Below are positions 55,540 to 64,000 of a stretch of DNA of 64,000 bases, piece after piece. Below the pieces are notes generated by a model. It saw only the letters and a list, made by a program, of their open reading frames with translations. It was not told the DNA's origin and searched no databases. The translations under genes were made by a program, and so were the position numbers. The stretch is from contig JAFISE010000032.1 in the NCBI GenBank assembly GCA_022560025.1, forward strand, positions 179,110 to 243,109, written 5' to 3'. The stretch comes from Stagonosporopsis chrysanthemi (Eukaryota > Ascomycota > Dothideomycetes > Pleosporales > Didymellaceae). Each line of letters begins with the position of its first letter. Within the stretch, counting starts at the first letter, position 1.

Positions 55540-57583
55540 CTACGACGGCTGGAAAGGTATAGCATCGCCCGTTGATGTCTTTGCGGCGGCTTCGGCTTTG
55601 TTGGCGCTCTTGCCCTCCTCTTCTTGAGCGTCTTCCTTCGCCTCCTGCTCCAACTTGTCCTTCGCCTCCTCGATATCCGCTTCAGTGCTCAAGCCCTGCT
55701 TTTCAAAGTCCTTGTCATCTACAACTCTGACGACTTGGATCTTGCTCTTGCCGCTCCTCAGAACGAGAGCCTCGAAATCGATCAAGTAGTGGTATGGATT
55801 CACGTCAGAAGATGGCTCGATAGTAGCCCATTTCAGACTTGTGGGGGACTCCACGCTGCCAGAGCTGGGGACCACAACATACGCTCCCTTCTTCGCTATC
55901 AAACGATGAGCCTCGCTCTTTGTGGAAGCGAGACCGGCGGCGTGGAGGACGCGGGGAAAGGCTCCGGGCTGCAGCATAGAGAGCGGTATGGTTACCACAG
56001 ACTCTTGCCTTGTCTGCGAAGAAGTGGAGGTGCTAGAATTGGGCTGCACTGTCGAAGATGCGGCGTAGGCGCGCTTGTACTCAAGTAACTCGATGTCGAA
56101 CTTGCGCAACTTCTCCTTCTGAGTGCCGAGACCAGCGTTGGGGTTGGCTGTGCCCAACGTGTTACGTAGTGCGCCAAGGGAGAATGTATTTGTGCCATGG
56201 CTAAACGCTTCTTTGTGTGCTGTCTCAGCTTTCTTTGCTTCTGCAGCACCATGCGCAAGTTCAACGATCTCTTTTGCAAGGACGTGTTGCGCAATGCGCT
56301 TGGATGCGTCTTTGCGCTGCTGCTCTATGAGCAGGGAGATTTGGTCAAGAGGAAGGAAGGTGAAGAGCTTCAAATAACGCTCGATGTCGGCGTCTGCAGT
56401 GCGCATGAAGTATTGGTACAAATCGAAGGAGTTCATCATGGTCTTGTCGAGCCACACAGCATTCCCTGCACTCTTGCCGAACTTTTCACCCGAGGCGGTG
56501 GTAAGAAGTGGCGTTGTGAGACCGTAGGCTGCCAGACGTGGATCTTCTTCCTCTTGCTGTGAAGAATCAAGGCGGCGGATCTTGCGCATGTGCGATACAG
56601 CGTCCATGCCTGCGCAAATGTTTCCGTACTGGTCTGAGCCGCCAATTTGAAGTTGAACGCCCTGCTTGTGGTACATGCTCCACCAGTCGTAAGCCTGGAA
56701 GAGCGGGTAGGAGAATTCGGAGATGGCCATGCCTTCGCCGCTTTCCATGCGCAGCTTGACTCTACAACACAATTAGAGCAGTCACGGAAGACCAGAGGTT
56801 ACATACGAGTCACGGCTGAGCATAGTGCCCAGGCGCATGCCAGACCCCAGGTCCCTCATGAGCTCCACAGCGTTGAGCTTCTCCAGCCACACCCGGTTAT
56901 TGAGAATGTCCTTCTTCCGGCTCGTCTCTGGCGAGTAGTAGTGCTTGATGCCCAAGCACTTGACGTGGGTCCAAAGCGTATCAAGCTGTCGCCGTATGCT
57001 TTCGATGTTCATAGTCTGCACATCTGTGCCCTGTCGTGAACGAGCAGTCGTTCTTCCTGAGGGGTCTCCAATCTGCACGGTGCCTCCACCTAACTGTCCC
57101 TCATCAGCCTGCTGTTGTTTGTTTCCCGGTGGGGATTGCTCACTAAGCTAACGGTGTAGTAGCCATGGAGGTACATCCAGTACAGAGCCATCAGAGGCAG
57201 CAAATGACCAACGTGTAAGGAGGGCGCAGTAGGGTCGACGCCGACGTAGACTCCTATGCGCTTCTCGGTGAGGAGCCAGTCGAGGGTTTCGCGGCCGCTG
57301 CATGCAATCAATGACTGTCCCGTGGCTTCTTGCAAGGCGTGGCTTACCCAGCAATGTCCTTGACAAAACCACGCTGTTCAAGCAGGCTCAGCATGCTCTG
57401 CTGCGTGCCAGTCCGTATCCTGTCGGCATGCTCCTCCCACTCGGCATGTCGCGCAGCTTCGTCTGCATTCTGACCGTCCCATTTCTGGCTCGGCCGTTCA
57501 CCGCGGGTGAAAGTGTGTTGACTGCGTACGCATCGCCGACAGACGTGCTGCCGTCCCTGCGACAGGCGTCTGAGCATCAACAT
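55540..57583 (-). CDS. MSY1: Tyrosyl-tRNA synthetase, mitochondrial
   Basis: The enzyme charges mitochondrial tRNA-Tyr. Exons 57583-57348, 57297-57144, 57093-56807 and 56761-55540 give 632 residues. The N-terminus MLMLRRLSQGRQHVCRRCVR is a mitochondrial presequence. The class I signatures are HVGH in DPTAPSLHVGHLLPL and KFGKS in TTASGEKFGKSAGNAV. GVYVGVDPTAPS, GGGTVQIGDPSGR and QLQIGGSDQYGNI line the active site. A C-terminal S4-like region follows (RVLHAAGLASTKSEAHRLIAKKG), then a long acidic Ala/Glu/Lys-rich tail unlike the short ends of most family members. All introns are 45-50 bases and canonical. It diverges from the GH36-like gene. Confidence 0.95.
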
Positions 57584-57834
57584 TGCCGTCAATGGCTCTG
57601 GCGCAAAACGCGACTTCCGTCTTGAAAGTGACGATCGCTCGAGTGGCCTGTGCGCTGCTTCCCCGATCACCTCCGCACCTGCACCATGCACGTCACCTGC
57701 TTGCCTAGTGTAGCATGCACCTGCGTCGGCTCTACTTGTGTGATTGTCTATATACCCCTCAATACACGCGTTTCTTCTCATCATCCAGATTGTGCACTTA
57801 TCCCTGATTCATCGCCCCTACCAACACTACTAAT
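57584..57834. promoter_or_regulatory. Shared upstream region of MSY1 and GH36-like gene
   Basis: The start codons of the divergent genes are 251 bases apart, so the promoters must be compact or shared. No specific site was identified. Confidence 0.55.
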
Positions 57835-60599
57835 ATGTACGCCGCACTTACGTGCCACCCTCCACTAGGGCAGACTACAACAATTCCTTACGACAGAACA
57901 ACAGTCAAGTTCACTGTCTTGATTGAGAGTTCGGCTGGATCAGAGAGAACATGGGAGGCTGCGTTGTGGCACAACTTCGAAGACAAGGACAAGTGGACAA
58001 GCCAGAACCTTCGGGCAGCACCGGAGCCATCCCTCACCGTTGTCAAAGCATCGCAGGCGGACATTCGCCAGCAATTCTTCACACTGGAACTGCCCGGGCG
58101 TCCCAAACATGGCGGGACTTTGTCATATACTATCACATTCAGAGCAGGCAAAGACGAGCCTTGGAAATGGGCTAACGAGCAATTCTCCACCTCGGACGGA
58201 CGCCTGATCTACCAGTGCCCAGGCAACCTGAGTGACGATTTGACACACTACATTGGTGAACTGCCCCCGTACCTGCAGATCGGAGAAGAGCAAAGTGATT
58301 CCCCGGAGACGGTCCTGTGGTCTATCACCAGTCCTGTCAAAGCTGCATCTGGGACTACCTCAGGATTCTCATCCAACGCGCTGGGAAGGCCCTTGAACTT
58401 CACACGTTGGTTCGCATTGGTCCGTTTATGGAGTCCCTGGTTGGCCCCACGTCAAGGCAAGGACCGATTCCAGCCCGACAAAGACGCCATTCTTGCTACC
58501 TTCGAACGCGAAGATGGCTCTCATTTGGTGATGCTTGCAGTTAGCGGTGTGGATGATGTATTGACAACCCTAGGTCATGATGGTGAAGGGCGTATTGTTA
58601 TTCAATCCCGCAACGACAGCGAGGAAGATGGCACTGCACATTTAGTTGCTGCCGCCGGCAAAGACATTAATCATGCAATAGCAGCGGTCATGTACTACGC
58701 AAGGAGGCTGGTCATGAAGTACAATATGGGATCTGAAAAGGCTGGGACTGAGTTCAAGACATTGACGGATGACTTTAGACCAGAATGGTTAGAGAATTGG
58801 TGTAAGTGATTTGACGGCCACTTCTTCGGTCTCACCTCGGGCTGCTAAGTCTTGACTGATTTTTCAGATGACGGTCTTTCGTATTGCACGTGGAATGGCA
58901 TTGGTCAGCATCTTACTGAGGAGAAGCTATTGACTGCGTTGGAATCTTTGGCCAAGAATGAAATAAACATCAGCAATCTCATCATTGATGATAACTGGCA
59001 ATCTTTAGTATGTTTGTTGCTTACGCCAGAGGCAAGCGCTGACCCGTCCCAGAATCATGAAGGTGGCGATCAATTCCAAAACGCCTGGGTCGAATTTGAA
59101 GCAACCAAGAACGGATTTCCGCGGGGCCTAAAGGCGACGGTCAGCGACATCCGCAGCAAGTACAAGAACATCAAACACATCGCAGTATGGCATGCCCTTT
59201 TCGGGTACTGGGGTGGCATTGCACCTGAAGGCAAGATCGCGAAGGAGTATAAAACCACCGTTGTTCAGAAAAAGGATGGAGTATCCGGGGGCAAGTTCAC
59301 TGTGGTTGCCGAGGAAGATGTCAGTCGCTTCTACAAAGACTTCTATCAGTTCCTCAGCTCCGCCGGTATTGACTCTGTCAAAACTGACGCGCAGTTCTTC
59401 CTCGACGAGCTGGATGATGCTACGGACCGCCGAAGCCTTATCAAATCGTACCAGGATGCCTGGAACATTGCTCAGCTGCGCTACTTCTCGGCGAGGGCCA
59501 TATCTTGCATGTCACAATCACCTCAGATGATCTTCCACTCGCAGCTGCCCTCTAACAGACCGCGAATTCTCCTACGCAACTCCGACGATTTCTTCCCAGA
59601 GGTTCCTGCCTCGCACCCTTGGCACATCTTCTGCAATGCGCACAACGCTATTCTCAATCAGTATCTCAATATTCTTCCCGACTGGGACATGTTCCAGACT
59701 TCGCACGACTACGCCTCTTTTCATGCTGCTGGGCGATGTGTTTCAGGCGGACCAATATACATTACCGATGTGCCTGGACAGCATGACCTCGATCTCATAG
59801 GGCAAATGGCTGGTAACACCCCTCGCGACAACACGGTGATTCTTCGTCCTCACACCGTGGGGAAAAGTTTATCTGCCTACAATTCCTATGATGATCCTGT
59901 TTTACTCAAGGTTGCGACCTACGTCGGCATGGCCCATAGTGGGGTAAGTATACTGGGAGTGTTCAATTGCACACAGCGACCGCTTTCCGAGCTGATCGGC
60001 TTGGACTCCTTCCCTGGTGCGGAGAAAGGCACATATGTCATCCGGAACCATACTAGTGGTCAAGTGACCAAGCCCACCACCAGCGGGAGCAGTGATACAT
60101 TTGTCCACTTGGAGCTACCAACTCGTGGATGGGAGATACTGTCCGCTTTCCCGTTGCATTCGTTCAAGCTCAAGCGCACTCATGAGGTAGGAGGTTCAGA
60201 TCACGTGGAAATAGCGAATTTGGGTGTCCTAGGGAAGATGACCGGAGCCGCTGCGATCGTGAATACTGACAGCTACGTCGACCGTGTATCAGGCCGTCTG
60301 CGTATCTGGACGTCCCTCAAGGTGTTGGGCACGTACGGTCAGTTGCACTTTCTATCGAAAGGATTGTTTTGAAATAAGCTAATAATTTCGAAGGTGTTTA
60401 CATCTCCGATTTGAAGCATCGCAGTCTGGATGATGACGTTATGGCGGTCATCTTTGGGAAGCCCATTGCGAGACACTGTGTCAAAATCAGCGACACGTGT
60501 GAAAACGTGCTCGAGATAGACACAACGAGAGCATGGAAGGAGAGCGACTCAAAAGCATCCTGGAGCAATGAGGTGGTGGTGGAAATTGTCGTTCGGTAG
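57835..60599 (+). CDS. GH36 / raffinose synthase-like (Sip1) protein
   Basis: Exons 57835-58801, 58868-59007, 59053-60337 and 60394-60599 give 865 residues. The family (seed-imbibition/raffinose synthase, GH36) contains alpha-galactosidases and galactosyltransferases. LSYCTWNGIGQ and LIIDDNWQSL open the barrel. SAGIDSVKTDAQFFLDEL carries the Asp of the catalytic KxD motif and ILPDWDMFQTSHDYASFHAA the acid/base Asp. GGPIYITDVPGQHD and LLRNSDDFFPE are also typical. Removing the 45-base in-frame intron at 59008 gives WQSLNHEGGDQFQNAW. The last intron (60338-60393) is needed: reading on stops at 60372, whereas splicing adds GVYISDLKHRSLDDDVMAV. There is no signal peptide, so it is probably cytosolic. 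True substrate unknown. Confidence 0.9.
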
Positions 60600-61003
60600 G
60601 CAATGCGCTCGCAAGGCTTCTTTGTCATCAATCGTCATAAGTGAAAGGGTGTTTGTTTTCCGTTGTCAATCACACCTCTTCTTGACAAGCCTACCACAAC
60701 AAGGCTTCAAAGACTCTTAGCAAAGCACATCTTTGTTTGTTCTTGGCATTCGCATTTCCCTTCAAGAGGCCAATGGCGTTAGGGGTGTAAAAACTTCTTC
60801 ACCGTGAAACCATTTGCTTGGCAAAAAGGTTCTCAGCCACTCTCAGTGAAAGGCTCTTTCTCCTCCGCATCACCCACTATTTCTTCCCACTGCCCCCTCG
60901 ACCCGATACCACAACAGCTACAGAAGCACAACCCAACCCCACCAACCTATCTGACAAAGTCTTACCTAACAAACACCATTGTCGTGCGCGCCTCAACGGC
61001 CTG
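60600..61003. other. Upstream region of membrane coiled-coil gene
   Basis: This 404-base interval follows the GH36-like stop codon. The frame of the next gene stays open back to about 60818, but without an ATG before 61004, so this part is probably leader. It is pyrimidine-rich in places. Confidence 0.5.
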
Positions 61004-63778
61004 ATGGCAAATCCACTTGTGGAAGGCGCCATTTGGACGCTGAGTTGCACCGTTGCCCTCTTAGGGGTCAAATATGCAGTAAATGTCGTCGGTCGCGAAC
61101 GCATGATCGACCCGCCTACGCTCGAAGTACCAACCACCATTTTCGAAGGAGAAGGCTGTACCGATACGGACAGCTTCACCAACGCCTGCAACTCTTTGTC
61201 AACACTTGCACCGAATGTTCCTGTTCCCACCATCTGGGGTCACCCGAACACAGTTGCCTTTGCGCCTGCTGAGCCATGGAACCAGGCTCTGAGCCTGCGT
61301 GATGCCTCTGGTCGTGTCGAGCCGGTCAACGCCACCTTGATTGTTCTGGCTATCATCCTCATACTCAGTGCCCTGGTCTGGTATTGGTGTAAGGCTTGTT
61401 GTGGTCGCCGAAGCCATTGCCATCGAAGCCGTGGTCGTCGGAACCGCGCTGAGGTTGCCACCAGCGTGACCACTGCCAACGCGCCAGACCATACGAGCAG
61501 CGTCAAAGCATCGAGCCCGAAGCCCGAAGCAGTGTTTCACGAGCCTAGTGTGCCAACTGAAAACGACCCACCTATGTTCTCTACAGATGATCCTCCGCCA
61601 AACTGGTTTGAAGTTGCTTTTGTAGACGAGACTGGAAAGCCCATGTCGCCTGAGGTCTTGCAGCAGCACGCACTGCAGGACCATGCGCCATCGCAACCAT
61701 TGGAGAAGAAAGCGTCGCTCCGCCGGCCGATCAAGCAACTCGAAGACGAGAAGGCGCAATTGGGAAACAACAACGAGTCGCTTCACCAACAGATACAAGA
61801 ATTGCAAAACCAGAAAGAGCAATTAACGAACACGAACAAATCGCTCCAAGGACAGATTGGACAGTTGGATAGCAAGAACGAACAGTTGAAAGAGAAGACC
61901 AAGGACTCTTCTCAGCTAGCCCGGAATCGCTTGGCCGACAAGGAACAGGCCGAAAATGAGCTGATTGACGCCCATAAGGCGCTTGAAAAGGCCGAAAAAC
62001 TTGCGAAGTCTCTTCAGGTACAGCTCGCCGAAGTTGAGGGCCGCTACAAGAACCAAGTCCAGACACTGCAAGGACGGCTCGATCAGACCAAGAATGACAA
62101 GGCCGAAGACATATCGCTCGACCAACAGATAAAAGAACTCAAGAGTGAGAATACGCAGTTGGAAAACAAAGCCAAAGACTCTTCTCAGCTAGTCTTGAAA
62201 CACTTGGCCGATATGGAGAAGGCTGAGAATGATTTGATCGACGCTGCGGTGGAGCTTGATGAGACCAAAAAACTTGTGGACTCTCTTCAAGAACAGCTCG
62301 CCGGTACTGTTGACCACTACGAAATTCAAGCCATATTTGAGGCTGAAGCAAACAAGAAGGCGTTTGAACAGCTCCAAGAGGAAATCAATGGTCTTAGATG
62401 TGAGCTTGAAGATGCAAAGCGTCAGGTGGGCGAATACGAGCTGTCACACAAGGATGCGGCAAAAGCATCCTGTAGTGTGAACAAAATGGACACAAAGAAT
62501 GATATGTCTGGTCTCCAAGAACCACTCGAAGAGGTTCGACCCGAAGAACAGGCGCCGGAGCAAGAAATGAATATTGAGACGGTCCATGGTAAGGAAAGCA
62601 CCGAAAAGGCTTCCGAGTCGGAGGTGGTCGAGGAAAAGCCGATCGTGGAGGTGGTCAAGGAGACTTCCACGCTGTCAGAGAAGCCAGCAGGACAATCGTT
62701 CGCTGCACAGGCGCCGGCTCCTGCCAAAGCCATGGTCAAGCCACCAGCCAACGCTCCTCATCCGTCAATCGTTGCCACTGAGACGCCTCAGACACAGCAA
62801 AAGCTGCTGACTGATCAGAAACCTTATGAGTTCAAGGCACAGAACGTAAAGCCTAGCGGTGAACAAGCACAGCCAAAAGCCAGGCGTACGACCCGCCCGA
62901 AAGGTGGCCCGTTGCTCCCATCCAGGACTGGGTTAGGGAACAGCAGATACGCTACGCCAATGGCAAAACCAAAGGTCAAGTCACAAGTGTCTGGCCCGGC
63001 TATTGCAAACACTCAATCACCGGTTCGCTCTGAAACAACGACTGGGCAATCGCACAGTAAACCTACAACGTCAGTTCAGCCGTCCGTTCAGACATCCGTC
63101 CAAGCAGCGGTAGCACCCGCCGAAACATCACTTAATCAGCCAGCACCCGCCGAGCCAGCACCTACTCAGACAGCATCGAAACCACAACGTTGGGAGTGTA
63201 GCTTATGCAAATGTTCATATCCCGCCAGCATTCGATCGTTTCCACACCGCTTAAAATGCGAAGGATGGCACATGGAACATGTGAAGAACATCAACCTGAA
63301 CAGCGAGAAGGTGTACCCGCCTGACTTTGAGGAGGCCACACACCCCGGTCCGACAGCAGATCAAGCTAAATGGGTGCGAGCGAATGAACAAAGGATATCA
63401 ACCTTCCGTGATATTCTGAGCCAACCTACAACGGCCATCGGAAGCGAGGGAAAGTCGCAGATTAAGAAAGCATCTGCAGCCAGCATTGAGCTCGAGCTTA
63501 AAGAGATGGAGAAGGAAGGGGGAGTAGCAGGTAGTGACTCTGGAAGCATACCCAAGTCACCTGCAACCTCTGCCAATACAACAGCACCACACGGCCTTTC
63601 ATCGAGTAGATACTCCACAGAGGGCGACGCCCAGATAACTCAACAGCGCAGCATTAAACCGCTACCTCAAAGGGAAAAAAACCGTAAGAGCGGCCCAGTA
63701 AAGGATTGGAATTGGTCGGACGAGGTGGAGAGTGCCGAGAGGGACCAGATCGAAGGTGATCTGCTAAACCCTTATTGA
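61004..63778 (+). CDS. Membrane-anchored coiled-coil protein with internal duplication
   Basis: An intronless frame from the ATG at 61004 (MANPLVEGAIWTLSC) encodes 924 residues. A hydrophobic segment near residues 8-28 and a second near 108-130 (LIVLAIILILSALVWYW) are followed by a Cys/Arg/His-rich juxtamembrane patch (CKACCGRRSHCHRSRGRR). Residues about 220-490 form a heptad coiled coil that contains a duplicated unit, KDSSQLARNRLADKEQAENE and KDSSQLVLKHLADMEKAEND. The C-terminal half is Pro/Ala/Thr/Glu-rich and disordered. It is interrupted by a short compact segment, WECSLCKCSYPASIRSFPHR, whose Cys, His and following LKCEGWH may bind zinc. The tail is Ser-rich. I do not recognise the family; it could tether membranes or organise septa, but that is only a guess from architecture. 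Confidence 0.75.
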   Translation: MANPLVEGAIWTLSCTVALLGVKYAVNVVGRERMIDPPTLEVPTTIFEGEGCTDTDSFTNACNSLSTLAPNVPVPTIWGHPNTVAFAPAEPWNQALSLRDASGRVEPVNATLIVLAIILILSALVWYWCKACCGRRSHCHRSRGRRNRAEVATSVTTANAPDHTSSVKASSPKPEAVFHEPSVPTENDPPMFSTDDPPPNWFEVAFVDETGKPMSPEVLQQHALQDHAPSQPLEKKASLRRPIKQLEDEKAQLGNNNESLHQQIQELQNQKEQLTNTNKSLQGQIGQLDSKNEQLKEKTKDSSQLARNRLADKEQAENELIDAHKALEKAEKLAKSLQVQLAEVEGRYKNQVQTLQGRLDQTKNDKAEDISLDQQIKELKSENTQLENKAKDSSQLVLKHLADMEKAENDLIDAAVELDETKKLVDSLQEQLAGTVDHYEIQAIFEAEANKKAFEQLQEEINGLRCELEDAKRQVGEYELSHKDAAKASCSVNKMDTKNDMSGLQEPLEEVRPEEQAPEQEMNIETVHGKESTEKASESEVVEEKPIVEVVKETSTLSEKPAGQSFAAQAPAPAKAMVKPPANAPHPSIVATETPQTQQKLLTDQKPYEFKAQNVKPSGEQAQPKARRTTRPKGGPLLPSRTGLGNSRYATPMAKPKVKSQVSGPAIANTQSPVRSETTTGQSHSKPTTSVQPSVQTSVQAAVAPAETSLNQPAPAEPAPTQTASKPQRWECSLCKCSYPASIRSFPHRLKCEGWHMEHVKNINLNSEKVYPPDFEEATHPGPTADQAKWVRANEQRISTFRDILSQPTTAIGSEGKSQIKKASAASIELELKEMEKEGGVAGSDSGSIPKSPATSANTTAPHGLSSSRYSTEGDAQITQQRSIKPLPQREKNRKSGPVKDWNWSDEVESAERDQIEGDLLNPY

Positions 63779-63984
63779 TGAAATACTCCGGTAACAGAAG
63801 ACTCGCAACAGCAGGAACGTCGACTCCTTTTCTTGGGCAGGTGAAAGGGGAAAGGACCTAATTGTTGGCGACGTTTTCTTGAATCATGGGTACACAACCT
63901 GTAACGTGTTTGACAAGCGAGTCGCGCATACAAGCGAGTCGCGCACCCCACTAATCTTGATCATCTATCCTATCTCAACGTATA

Positions 63985-64000
63985 ATGGCTCCACACCACG
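63985..64000 (+). CDS. Possible start of a gene cut by the right edge (weak)
   Basis: An ATG at 63985 opens MAPHH and runs off the window end. The preceding CT-rich leader-like sequence makes a gene start plausible. Nothing more can be said. Confidence 0.15.

Noticed and set aside
60338..60372. Stop codon at 60372 as the end of the GH36-like protein
   Set aside because: A canonical intron precedes it, and splicing adds a family-like C-terminal segment ending at 60599.
60818..61003. N-terminal extension of the membrane coiled-coil protein
   Set aside because: The frame is open but contains no ATG before 61004; the leader is probably untranslated.

Overview
The window is a chromosomal stretch from a filamentous ascomycete, most likely a Dothideomycete. 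Genes are intron-rich, with short introns (about 45-60 bases), GTAAGT/GTATGT-type donors and CTAAC/CTGAC branch sites. The set includes PalI, an RNA-dependent RNA polymerase, a mitochondrial D-lactate dehydrogenase, TFIIIA and an Alt a 1-type (AA1-like) secreted protein, a family known mainly from Dothideomycetes. Exon joins below were worked out by eye from splice signals, reading phase and remembered family sequences. No transcript or database was consulted.

Layout. 0-9.2 kb: an unknown protein cut by the left edge; an Ap4A phosphorylase with a GC-AG intron; a Myb-like regulator; 2 kb without a gene; then a GST-kappa gene and an SDR gene transcribed divergently. 9.3-12.3 kb: a scarred patch with a collapsed SNF2 helicase relic (still carrying HRIGQ) running tail to tail into a frameshifted gene for a secreted protein. 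13.8-24.3 kb, all on the minus strand: an aldo-keto reductase, palI, RPS4, aspartate-semialdehyde dehydrogenase and a ten-exon D-lactate dehydrogenase. 25.6-34.2 kb, plus strand: a coiled-coil protein and an RdRP of the SAD-1/Rdp1 type.

34.7-43.8 kb is dense housekeeping: ELP6 converging on LOS1 (exportin-T), S-formylglutathione hydrolase, then RPB6 and TFIIIA leaving one 229-base promoter in opposite directions. Several of these act in tRNA or 5S RNA biology (TFIIIA, RPB6, LOS1, ELP6, and mitochondrial TyrRS further right). 44.1-53.4 kb is looser: a disordered protein with a C-terminal Cys/His motif, a Cys-rich GPI-type surface protein, two weakly supported orphan genes and the AA1-like secreted protein. 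53.3-55.5 kb has no gene that I can support. 55.5-63.8 kb: mitochondrial tyrosyl-tRNA synthetase diverging from a GH36/raffinose-synthase-like gene, then a membrane-anchored coiled-coil protein with an internal duplication. No tRNA, rRNA, CRISPR array or intact transposon was recognised, and no strong sign of RIP was seen.
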